The notes below the pieces were generated by a model. It was not told the DNA's origin and did no database searches. It worked only from the letters and a program-made list of their open reading frames with translations. Both the position numbers and the translations under genes were made by a program. Of a stretch of 24,889 bases of DNA, positions 1-6,986 are shown piece by piece (within the stretch, counting starts at the first letter, position 1; every line of letters starts with the position of its first letter). The stretch comes from CCY15215 sp039194995 (GTDB taxonomy: Bacteria > Cyanobacteriota > Cyanobacteriia > Cyanobacteriales > Spirulinaceae). Location of the stretch: positions 1-24,889 of the forward strand of contig JBCCVR010000110.1 in assembly GCA_039194995.1 (NCBI GenBank), given 5' to 3'.

Positions 1-2
1 AT

Positions 3-395
3 CTAATATTTGTATCAAAAAACGACACAGGACATTCAATTATTAAAGATATTATGTCTAAATATTGTGATTTAACAGATCAAGGAGTACCTTCTTTTAA
101 ACATACTTATACTAAAGCCAAACAAATGAATTTATTTGAATATCATCAACAACATTTGGATAGATTAGAGGAAATTCTCCTAGAACAGTTTGCAGGGCAA
201 ACATTAACAATGTTAGAGATATATAAACAGCACCATGTGGGAAAAAATTATGTTAAGACAAATTATAAAGATGCTCTAAAAAACTTAGAGGCACAAGACC
301 GAATTGTAACAGAGCCTCCCGCAGAAAAACGACCGCAAAGGAAAGGGGAAATTACATTTTCAGATAAAGTCAAAGTTACTTTCCCAGAAAAATAG
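3..395 (+). CDS. tcmP: Three-Cys-motif partner protein (TcmP-like), C-terminal part only
   Basis: The frame is open from the first bases of the window, so the gene starts to the left and only the last ~130 residues are seen. The first internal ATG (54) is preceded by in-frame coding-like sequence (LIFVSKNDTGHSIIKDI), so it is not the start. The stretch GVPSFKHTYTKAKQ, a helical middle part and a charged tail resemble the end of TcmP proteins, which were named for sitting beside a protein with three clustered cysteines. That neighbour is present here: the DUF5131 gene at 376-1173 converges on this one, and the 3' ends overlap by 20 bp. The biochemical role of TcmP is not established to my knowledge. 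Identification rests on the tail sequence plus context; without the N-terminal domain it stays moderate. Confidence 0.6.
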   Translation, partial: LIFVSKNDTGHSIIKDIMSKYCDLTDQGVPSFKHTYTKAKQMNLFEYHQQHLDRLEEILLEQFAGQTLTMLEIYKQHHVGKNYVKTNYKDALKNLEAQDRIVTEPPAEKRPQRKGEITFSDKVKVTFPEK

Positions 396-1173
396 AAGGT
401 TGTAAAAACTTTTCTTGTCCTTTAGCCTTCAAGGGAACTTTCTTAGAAGTCAACCACTTTTTTTGATGTTTCTCCCATGCTTCTGGCATTTCATCCCATA
501 CTTGTTGATCTAATATTCTTCCTCCAGATTTAGGCGTTCTTCCTCCCCATTGTTTAAAGAAAAAAGCCACATTATTCGCTTGGCATTGTTCGCGAATATT
601 TCTTGCCCATTCTGCTTTCATCAAACGGTGTTTATTCCCAGATTCTCCACCGACAATTACCCAATGAATTCCTGTCAAATCAAGCTCTAAATTTCCTAAA
701 AGAGGTTCGCATGATAAAAATCTGACTTTTGCTGGAACTTCTCTCAAACAATCAACACGATTTACATAATTTTGATTTTCCACTGAAACGCCTAACCAAA
801 TATTATCATGCCATTCCAGTTGATTAGATAATTGAACAATTCGTTCGTGTCGTTTTGTTAGAATTTGATAAATATGCCAAGGTGTTTCTCGCATTACATC
901 AAAAACCTGTTGCAGGAAAGATAAAGGCACTTCTTCATGAAAAAGATCGCTCATCGAATTGACAAAAATTCGACTGGGTTTGCGCCAGCGCTTTGGTTCT
1001 TGAAGGCGTTCTTCGTGAAATTGAAGTTCAAACCCTTTAGGAAAATTATGGGTAAAGCGTTGTGTAATTGCTTCCGCATAACAATGAAGGCAACCCGGAC
1101 TGACTTTATTGCATCCTGTTGTGGGATTCCAAGTTCTATCCGTCCATTCGATTCCTGTATGCGTACTAACCAT
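376..1173 (-). CDS. DUF5131 / phage Gp37-Gp68 family three-Cys protein
   Basis: A 265-residue protein opening with GIEWTDRTWNPTTGCNKVSPGC, followed by LHCYAE. The cysteines C21, C28 and C31 form a C-x6-C-x2-C cluster, the hallmark of the Gp37/Gp68 (DUF5131) family and reminiscent of radical-SAM iron-sulfur clusters. Downstream it has the usual family blocks: FVNSMSDLFHEEVP, TKRHERI, LGVSVENQNYVNRVDCLREV, RFLSCEPLL, WVIVGGESG and FFFKQWGG. The length is normal for the family. The ATG at 1173 lies just before the conserved opening and has no clear Shine-Dalgarno. The family is found in phages and mobile or defence-type islands, and its substrate is unknown. It is convergent with the TcmP-like gene, its usual partner, although the pair is usually described as neighbours without a fixed orientation. 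Confidence 0.85.
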   Translation of the reverse strand: MVSTHTGIEWTDRTWNPTTGCNKVSPGCLHCYAEAITQRFTHNFPKGFELQFHEERLQEPKRWRKPSRIFVNSMSDLFHEEVPLSFLQQVFDVMRETPWHIYQILTKRHERIVQLSNQLEWHDNIWLGVSVENQNYVNRVDCLREVPAKVRFLSCEPLLGNLELDLTGIHWVIVGGESGNKHRLMKAEWARNIREQCQANNVAFFFKQWGGRTPKSGGRILDQQVWDEMPEAWEKHQKKWLTSKKVPLKAKGQEKFLQPSIFLGK

Positions 1174-1342
1174 AATTTTATTGATTAACTAACGGGTTGT
1201 AGTTTTATCATCAACTCTTTAATAACTTTAGAGCATTTTTATCGATTCTCCTCTAAAGAGACTTAATAAATGCTAGAAAATTCCTAGAAATTCTATCTTA
1301 ACCCAAGTTGAAAGTTAATTCAATACAATCGTTCTGAAAAGA

Positions 1343-1399
1343 TTATGGGCGTTTTCCACCCATAACACTGTCTGGGCAATCGAACAGAAAAGATACAAT
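1343..1399 (+). promoter_or_regulatory. Upstream region of gatB: inverted repeat and possible -10 box
   Basis: The 260-bp divergent gap between the DUF5131 gene and gatB holds a perfect 7-bp inverted repeat (TTATGGG 1343-1349, CCCATAA 1359-1365) and a possible -10 box TACAAT at 1394-1399, about 35 bp before the gatB ATG. No convincing -35 box is spaced correctly, and no Shine-Dalgarno precedes the ATG, which is common in cyanobacteria. The rest of the gap is AT-rich with no visible gene. The assignment is tentative. Confidence 0.25.
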
Positions 1400-1433
1400 A
1401 AGCAAAACACAGTCACTGTCACGAGTCCAGCAT

Positions 1434-2924
1434 ATGAGTGCAGCAACCGCAACTAAAACCGACTACGAAGCCGTTATCGGACTGGAAACCCACTGTCAGC
1501 TAAACACCAACACCAAAATTTTTAGCCCTGTTTCCACCGAATTCGGCGCACCGCCAAACACCCACATTTCCCCCATTTGCCTCGGCTATCCGGGGGTTCT
1601 CCCGGTTCTCAATGAAAAAGTCCTCGAATCTGCCGTGAAAACAGGACTGGCATTGAATTGTCAAATTGCCCCGTATAGTAAATTCGATCGCAAGCAGTAT
1701 TTCTATCCCGATCTGCCCAAAAATTACCAGATTTCTCAATATGACCTTCCTATTGCGGAACACGGATCTTTAGAAATCGAAATCGTGGAAAATTCCGGCG
1801 ATGAACCCATCCGTAAAACCATCGGCATTACTCGCCTACATATGGAAGAAGATGCGGGAAAACTGGTGCATGCGGGAAGCGATCGCCTCTCCGGTTCTAC
1901 CCACTCCCTCGTAGATTTTAATCGCGCGGGGGTGCCCCTCCTCGAAATCGTCTCCGAACCCGATATTCGTTCCGGGGTAGAAGCTGCCGAATACGGTCAA
2001 GAATTGCGCCGTATCGTTCGCTATTTGGGGGTTAGCGATGGCAATATGCAGGAAGGTTCCCTGCGCTGCGATGTGAATATTTCTATCCGTCCCGTGGGAC
2101 AAAAAGAATTTGGCACCAAGGTAGAAATCAAAAATATGAACTCCTTTAGTGCCATCCAAAAAGCGATCGATTACGAGATCGATCGCCAGATAAAAGCGAT
2201 CGAAAAAGGCGAAAAAATCCGCCAAGAAACTCGCCTTTGGGAAGAAGGCTCTCAAAAAACCATCAGTATGCGCAGTAAGGAAGGATCTAGCGACTATCGT
2301 TACTTTCCCGAACCGGATCTGCCTCCCATCGAAGTCTCCCCAGAACAATTAGAGGAGTGGAAATCCCAACTACCGGAACTTCCCGCCCAAAAACGCCGTC
2401 GCTACGAGACAGAACTGGGACTCTCTGCTTATGATGCTCGGGTTCTCACCGACGATCGCGACATCGGCCGCTATTTTGAAGCGGCGATCGCTGATGGAAC
2501 CAACCCCAAACAAGTTGCTAACTGGGTTATGGGGGATATTGCCGCCTATCTCAACAGCGAGAAACTCGGCATTAACGACATTGCCCTACAACCGACAATC
2601 TTAGCGGAGTTGGTGGCACTGATTGAAAAAGGCACCATTAGCGGCAAAATTGCCAAGGAAATTCTTCCGGAACTCCTCACGGAAAAAATCGATTCTCTTG
2701 CCGATTATGTGGAAAGTAAGGGGATGACGCAAATCTCCGATACTGGAGAACTCGAAAAAATGATTGAGGAAATTCTGGCAGCAAACCCCGATAAAGTCGA
2801 ACAGTTCCGCAATGGCAAAAAGAAACTGCAAGGCTTTTTCGTCGGTCAACTGATGAAGAAAACAAGCGGACGCGCCGATCCGAAATTAGCCAATCAACTA
2901 TTGGGCAAAAAGTTAAACGGTTAG
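1434..2924 (+). CDS. gatB: Aspartyl/glutamyl-tRNA amidotransferase subunit B (GatB)
   Basis: GatB is the kinase/transamidase subunit of GatCAB. In the cytoplasm the complex converts Glu-tRNA(Gln), and in some species Asp-tRNA(Asn), to the amide form using ATP and ammonia from GatA. The 496-residue protein has full family length. It opens with VIGLETHCQLNTNTKIFSP and CLGYPGVLPVLN, carries the cradle-domain motifs FDRKQYFYPDLPKNYQISQYD, HMEEDAGKLVH, SLVDFNRAGVPLLEIVSEPD, MQEGSLRCDVNIS and SDYRYFPEPDLP, and ends with the YqeY-like helical tail that contacts tRNA (NPDKVEQFRNGKKKLQGFFVGQLMK). The ATG at 1434 gives a short lead-in to the conserved start. It stands alone with no gatA or gatC nearby, as is normal in cyanobacteria where gat genes are scattered. 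A terminator-like hairpin lies about 150 bp downstream. Confidence 0.97.
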   Translation: MSAATATKTDYEAVIGLETHCQLNTNTKIFSPVSTEFGAPPNTHISPICLGYPGVLPVLNEKVLESAVKTGLALNCQIAPYSKFDRKQYFYPDLPKNYQISQYDLPIAEHGSLEIEIVENSGDEPIRKTIGITRLHMEEDAGKLVHAGSDRLSGSTHSLVDFNRAGVPLLEIVSEPDIRSGVEAAEYGQELRRIVRYLGVSDGNMQEGSLRCDVNISIRPVGQKEFGTKVEIKNMNSFSAIQKAIDYEIDRQIKAIEKGEKIRQETRLWEEGSQKTISMRSKEGSSDYRYFPEPDLPPIEVSPEQLEEWKSQLPELPAQKRRRYETELGLSAYDARVLTDDRDIGRYFEAAIADGTNPKQVANWVMGDIAAYLNSEKLGINDIALQPTILAELVALIEKGTISGKIAKEILPELLTEKIDSLADYVESKGMTQISDTGELEKMIEEILAANPDKVEQFRNGKKKLQGFFVGQLMKKTSGRADPKLANQLLGKKLNG

Positions 2925-3004
2925 CTCGATCTTTGTCAACCGTAAAATTGGATAAAACTTTATCAGAACTTCATCGATTCGGCGGAAAACTTTACATAAA
3001 TAGT

Positions 3005-3026
3005 AAAAAAAAGGGGTATTGCCCCT
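3005..3026 (-). terminator. Candidate terminator for leftward transcription
   Basis: Read on the minus strand, GGGGCAATACCCC forms a short stem (4 G:C pairs, 5-base loop) directly followed by eight T. It would end transcription coming from the decayed acetyltransferase gene on the minus strand. The stem is short, so confidence is modest. Confidence 0.45.
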
Positions 3027-3072
3027 CATCCCGAACTGCTATAGTGTCCATAGTAGATGCACCCTGATGACG

Positions 3073-3107
3073 GGGAGAAGCCACCCGAGTGCCTTCTCCC
3101 TTTTCTT
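3073..3107 (+). terminator. Rho-independent terminator on the + strand
   Basis: A perfect 8-bp stem, GGGAGAAG (3073-3080) with CTTCTCCC (3093-3100), extends inward by a CAC/GTG pairing after one mismatch and is followed by TTTTCTT. It is the first strong terminator after gatB, about 150 bp past the stop. A TATAGT box at 3040-3045 suggests it could instead end a separate short transcript of about 55 nt. Confidence 0.6.
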
Positions 3108-3115
3108 GACAAGAT

Positions 3116-3394
3116 TTATACTGGATCTAAATTTTTCTCACAAAGACAACTAAACAGATCGGCAGAATAATCATTAAATCCCGGTTCTCCCACGACTAAC
3201 CCCGCGCATCCCACCGCGCGATCGCCACGACAGACAACAAAAAAATAACTACCATCGTCTTCTAATTCTTCAGGATTCAGATTATGATTGCTTGCGGGAG
3301 GATACAATTGCGTCAAATAGCAGCCTAATTCCGCAATGAGTTACCGAGGGGCGGAACTGGTGGGAGACTCTCGGGCGATCGTCGTGTTTGGCAT
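3116..3394 (-). pseudogene. Decayed GNAT-family N-acetyltransferase remnant
   Basis: Reading leftward from an ATG at 3394 gives MPNTTIARESPTSSAPR, then an in-frame TAA (3343-3341), then LIAELGCYLTQLYPPASNHN in the same frame, followed by a stretch ending VCRGDRAVGCAGLVV. The second part matches the start of a GNAT acetyltransferase (LIxEL-x-YL-xx-LYPPxSNH, then FFVxxxGxxAVGCxxL). After GLVV the acetyl-CoA binding half is missing, and about 24 unrelated residues follow to the stop at 3116. The gene is therefore broken twice: by a nonsense codon near residue 18 and by loss of the catalytic 3' half. A TTG at 3316 could start a 66-residue peptide, but it would lack the fold. Family assignment is from the N-terminal motif only. 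Confidence 0.55.
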
Positions 3395-3690
3395 CATCTA
3401 TTCAACCCAAGCAAAATTTTCTTTTTTTTAATATTATCGAGACGAGTGGGTCAATCTCCTGTAATATCCCTGCTCGAGTTTGCCCGGTATATCCCCCGCT
3501 CCCCCTCTTTTGCCTAAAACTCCCGCCTTTTGTCCCTTGATTAATTTGAGGAGAGAAAATATACTGCCATTGTTCTCTCCCTCGAGGAAAGGAAGCGAGA
3601 TCGCCCCTGCCATTCCCAAAATTGGCACAATAAAGAATAACTAGAAATTTCTCTAAACATTTTGTTAAAAATTATTTCCCCGGTTATCCT
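3395..3690. other. Intergenic region, no gene seen
   Basis: About 300 bp between the GNAT remnant and the VCBS/DUF4114 gene. It contains a T-rich run (3417-3429) and an 8-bp inverted repeat, GGAGAGAA at 3550-3557 with TTCTCTCC at 3573-3580. Short open frames on the minus strand here show no family features. It probably holds the promoter of the downstream gene, but I cannot pick out convincing boxes. Confidence 0.5.
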
Positions 3691-5631
3691 ATGACAACTC
3701 GAACTTTTACCCAGCAATCCACCAGTATTTTTGATGGTCTTTCCGTTGAAACTGACAATCAAACTGCTCCTACTTTTGTCGATATTGATGGTGATGGCGA
3801 TTTCGATGCGATCGTCGGGGTCAGTGATGGTAGTCTACTTTATTTTCAAAACACGGGTTCGAGTACTGTCGCGACTTTAACCGAACAAACGGGAACGAAC
3901 AATCCTTTTGAAGGAATTTCTATTGTCGATAATCAAGGTGCGGGAGACTTTGGAGTAAGCTATTCCGCATTCGTTGATATTGATGGCGATACCGACTTCG
4001 ATTTATTTGTTGGCAATGCCTTTGGCGATATTTATTTCTATGAAAATACCGATTTAACGGTCAATAACACGAATCCAACCTTTTCAACAACGGCAACGCG
4101 ATCGACGAAGAATGGAGACCTATTCAATATCTCAAAAGTGGGTCAATACGCGACCCCGACTTTTGCTGATATGGACGGTGATGGAGATTTAGACGCATTT
4201 ATCGGTCAATACGATTCCATTGTTTACTATCAAAATGATACGCCGATTACCGATGATATTAAGACGCTAGATAATATTGTCTTTACCCTAAAGACGGGAA
4301 GCGATAATCCTTTAAATGCAGTTTCCAATGCTTCATCTGATAATCCCGCCGATAGACGACTTAATGTTGCTTTTCTTGATGTAGATTCCGATGGTGACTC
4401 TGATGCCTTTGTCGGCCAGGGGAACGGACAAGTTTTTTACTATGAAAATCAGGGAACTTCCACGAGTCCCAGCTACGTTCAATTGACAGGAACGGATAAT
4501 CCCTTCAATAGTTACAACACAACTGCGGCAGCAAATACACCCGCCCGAGAAGTGCCCAATCTCACATTTGTTGATATTGATGGTGATAGTTTTTCCGAAG
4601 CCTTTATTGGGTCGCGAGAAGCCCAAAGCGATAATGGAAATGCAGGCATTGTCTATTTGGAAAATGCAGAGGTTACGACAACCGATCCAACAGACCCGAC
4701 AGACCCGACAGACCCGACAGACCCGACAGACCCGACCCCAGTTAGCCAATTTTTGAGATTTGAAAATAATAGTTTTGTTGTGGGTTCTCAGGGGGGAAGT
4801 AATTTACAACTGACCCTGACGGGAGATAATGCGTCGGAAATTTCAGAAATTTTCATTGATTTTTCCTCGGGAGGGGGAACGGATTCGCAAATTTTCTCTA
4901 TCCTTCCCAGTAGTCTGCGGCCGACAGGATTTAGCGTTACCTCCCAAACAGCAATTTTTGAGAGCCTCAGTGCCGATCAAACCTTCACGATCGAATTGAG
5001 AAATCTCGATGGCAATACGATCGCCAGCCAAGTTTCGGCGACGGAAATTTCCACGGGGCAATTCTCCCTAGATTTTACAAATGGCATTACTTTAACCATC
5101 GAACAAACCAGCACGGGAGAGCCAACAGGAGCGGGTAGCGAGCAAAAACCCAGTCAAGAATTGCTGGACTTACGCAATGTTAGCAGTTCGATTGCAGCGA
5201 ATTTTTCAGTTTATCGAGAGGCTCGTTTTGATAATGTTGTTGGCTTCTATAAACTCGATGATATTAACGGAACGGTCGGGGGCTTTTCTCCTGGAGATTC
5301 CAGTTATGCTCGAGCGGCTGTTGAAAATCGGGTTAGCGATCTCAGTCTCAGTACTGGTAATAACTCGACGACATCAGTCAACGTAACGTTGGAAGGCGGC
5401 GCTCTTTACGCTCCCTTTATCATCGCCAATGGCACGATTGATGACTTCCTCAGTACCAATTCCGTGAACTCTTCAACGGCTGATGTTGTGGCTTATTTCC
5501 CCTATATTAATGCCAACCCCGACGGTGCCGATCACTTGCTCTTACTCGGAGATAATGTTTTTGGCTTCGAGGATCTGTCTGGAGGCGGCGATCGCGATTA
5601 TAACGATCTGATTGTAGAAATCAGTTTTTAA
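3691..5631 (+). CDS. VCBS/FG-GAP-like calcium-binding surface protein with C-terminal DUF4114 domain
   Basis: A 646-residue acidic protein, probably secreted or cell-surface. The first ~310 residues hold five blocks of the form F-x-D-[IVM]-D-[GS]-D-x-D-x-[DE]-A-[FI]-[IV]-G followed by a Y-[FY]-x-N strand (around residues 28, 94, 156, 226 and 290), the calcium-loop pattern of VCBS/FG-GAP propeller repeats. The fifth block has lost some acidic residues. A Thr-Asp-Pro linker (331-350) encoded by a 9-bp tandem repeat separates this from a beta-rich middle part. The end, DNVFGFEDLSGGGDRDYNDL, is the signature of DUF4114, a domain at the C-terminus of many cyanobacterial exported proteins. No N-terminal signal peptide is visible, so export by a type I system is a reasonable inference. 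The ATG at 3691 begins directly before the first repeat. Its function, perhaps adhesion or matrix, is not known. Confidence 0.85.
   Translation: MTTRTFTQQSTSIFDGLSVETDNQTAPTFVDIDGDGDFDAIVGVSDGSLLYFQNTGSSTVATLTEQTGTNNPFEGISIVDNQGAGDFGVSYSAFVDIDGDTDFDLFVGNAFGDIYFYENTDLTVNNTNPTFSTTATRSTKNGDLFNISKVGQYATPTFADMDGDGDLDAFIGQYDSIVYYQNDTPITDDIKTLDNIVFTLKTGSDNPLNAVSNASSDNPADRRLNVAFLDVDSDGDSDAFVGQGNGQVFYYENQGTSTSPSYVQLTGTDNPFNSYNTTAAANTPAREVPNLTFVDIDGDSFSEAFIGSREAQSDNGNAGIVYLENAEVTTTDPTDPTDPTDPTDPTDPTPVSQFLRFENNSFVVGSQGGSNLQLTLTGDNASEISEIFIDFSSGGGTDSQIFSILPSSLRPTGFSVTSQTAIFESLSADQTFTIELRNLDGNTIASQVSATEISTGQFSLDFTNGITLTIEQTSTGEPTGAGSEQKPSQELLDLRNVSSSIAANFSVYREARFDNVVGFYKLDDINGTVGGFSPGDSSYARAAVENRVSDLSLSTGNNSTTSVNVTLEGGALYAPFIIANGTIDDFLSTNSVNSSTADVVAYFPYINANPDGADHLLLLGDNVFGFEDLSGGGDRDYNDLIVEISF
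4690..4734 (+). repeat. 9-bp tandem repeat encoding a Thr-Asp-Pro linker
   Basis: Five perfect copies of ACAGACCCG, preceded by one diverged copy (4681-4689). The unit is a multiple of three, so copy-number change alters only linker length between the VCBS-like and DUF4114 halves. Confidence 0.95.
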
Positions 5632-5879
5632 TAGTAGCTTTGCAGATTTCTCAGCCTATTCGCCAAGCAAGTTTTGGGGGTTTGGTGAAATAATTACTAT
5701 TTCACGGGATTAACAGTTGTCATGATGTTTCTTTTTGATTATGATGCGGTTGGGAATTTTCTCCCAGTAAAGGCATTATTTCGATAACCCCTTCACCGGG
5801 AAGGGTTTGGATTTAATCATCGAGGGTGTGCGCGAGACCATTTATCGCGAGATAGAGTCAATTGAAGAATAACAACACG
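5632..5879 (+). other. Intergenic region with weak hairpin and possible ORF remnant
   Basis: The region separates the DUF4114 gene from the four-gene surface operon. A 6-bp stem, CCCTTC (5789-5794) with GAAGGG (5800-5805), is followed by TTT and could be a weak terminator. The frame starting at 5771 reads as a protein-like stretch containing NPFTGKGLDLIIEGVRETIY, ends at TAA 5870-5872 and stays protein-like beyond it. It may be the remains of a lost gene; I do not recognise the family. Confidence 0.3.
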
Positions 5880-6986
5880 ATGAATTTGCCGAGACCGATT
5901 TTAAATGGCAAATCCAACAAATCACCCGCGATCGCACCTTTTCGTTCTCATCGCCCTTGCGCCCGCAGCCGACAGAAAAAAAGAAACTTACACAAAAATT
6001 TACACGTTGGCATTCTTTTGCTGCTTCCCTTCGGTTTTTGGGTCGGTAGCGATCGCGCTTTGTCCCAAGAAGTCATCAATCAAGGCTTTGCTGCGGGAGG
6101 CAATTTAAGCGGCACGGTCACTTCGAATACAACATCTTTTTTTGTGGAAGAAACCAGTCTCGAACTGATTAAAACAGCCGATCGCGCTGCGGCAGAACCC
6201 GGAGATACAATTATCTATCGTCTTTCTCTCAACAATACGGGAACGACAACGGCAACAGATGTCACCATTACCGATAATTTACCCCTCGGTTTAAATTTTC
6301 TCTCCGGCTCCGTACAGGCGGCAATTTTTGAAAATGGCACGACGACTTCGGTAAACTTATCGAGCGCCTCCAACGACAATCGCACCCTTACTTTTATCTA
6401 TTCCAGTCTCGCTCCGGGACAGACCCTCAATATTGTTTATGCTGCCCTCGTAACCCCCGATGCCGTGCGCGGAGATGGCAGAAATACCGCCCAAGAAACG
6501 CGCAGCAATTTGGCTAGTTTTTTAGTGAGGATTCGCGATGGTATTTTATCGGATTGCGGTACGATTATCGGGCGGGTTTTTGTGGATAAGAATTTTGATG
6601 GGGAACAGCAGCCCGGAGAACCAGGGGTGCCTAATGCCGTTATTTTTATGGATGATGGCAACCGCATCACGACAGATGCAAACGGGCTATTTTCCCTTGC
6701 CAACGTGGTTTCCGGCAACCGGAGCGGCACTTTAGATTTAAGCAGTTTGCCGGGTTATACCCTCGCCCCCAACCTTTATTTCATCGAACGCAACAGCCAG
6801 TCTCGTCTCGTCCGTTTGGAACCCGGTGGACTGGCACGGATGAATTTTGCTGTTACTCCTGCAACCGAATCAGTCACCAGTCACCAGTCACCAGTTACCA
6901 GTCACCAGTTACCAGTCACCAGTTATCAGTCACCAGTCACCAGTCACCAGTCACCCATCACCCATCACCGAAGAGGACAAGAATAA
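5880..6986 (+). CDS. Secreted DUF11 / SdrD-B-like domain protein
   Basis: A cell-envelope protein of 368 residues if started at the ATG at 5880; an in-frame TTG at 5862 would add six. The hydrophobic segment VGILLLLPFGFWVG followed by ALSQ is a plausible signal peptide, but with an unusually long basic n-region (~40 residues). Next comes a DUF11 repeat (ELIKTADRAAAEPGDTIIYR, then TDVTITDNLPLGLNFL), an Ig-like module of the kind found in surface and adhesin proteins. Then follows an SdrD-B/prealbumin-like segment (GRVFVDKNFDGEQQPGEPGV, TTDANGLFSL). The last ~35 residues come from a heptanucleotide tandem repeat and read as SPVTSHQ units. Its stop overlaps the start of the barrel gene (TAATG), which implies translational coupling. 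The neighbourhood suggests a partner or cargo of the downstream outer-membrane protein; this is inference. Confidence 0.75.
   Translation: MNLPRPILNGKSNKSPAIAPFRSHRPCARSRQKKRNLHKNLHVGILLLLPFGFWVGSDRALSQEVINQGFAAGGNLSGTVTSNTTSFFVEETSLELIKTADRAAAEPGDTIIYRLSLNNTGTTTATDVTITDNLPLGLNFLSGSVQAAIFENGTTTSVNLSSASNDNRTLTFIYSSLAPGQTLNIVYAALVTPDAVRGDGRNTAQETRSNLASFLVRIRDGILSDCGTIIGRVFVDKNFDGEQQPGEPGVPNAVIFMDDGNRITTDANGLFSLANVVSGNRSGTLDLSSLPGYTLAPNLYFIERNSQSRLVRLEPGGLARMNFAVTPATESVTSHQSPVTSHQLPVTSYQSPVTSHQSPITHHRRGQE
6871..6968 (+). repeat. Heptanucleotide tandem repeat (STRR type) at the end of a gene
   Basis: Fourteen 7-bp units run without a break: mainly CAGTCAC, with CAGTTAC, one CAGTTAT and two CCATCAC variants. 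Short heptameric tandem repeats (STRR) are known from filamentous cyanobacteria. Since 7 is not a multiple of 3, three units encode a repeating heptapeptide (SPVTSHQ), and none of the forward frames picks up a stop. Confidence 0.95.

Noticed and set aside
1836..2348. A 170-codon minus-strand frame inside gatB
   Set aside because: It lies opposite the most conserved part of GatB and only mirrors its codon pattern.
3434..3762. Short minus-strand frames between the GNAT remnant and the DUF4114 gene
   Set aside because: No family motifs, no ribosome binding site, and one overlaps the start of a real gene on the other strand.
6871..6968. CRISPR-like array
   Set aside because: Units are 7 bp and contiguous, with no spacers and no cas genes; it is a simple tandem repeat.
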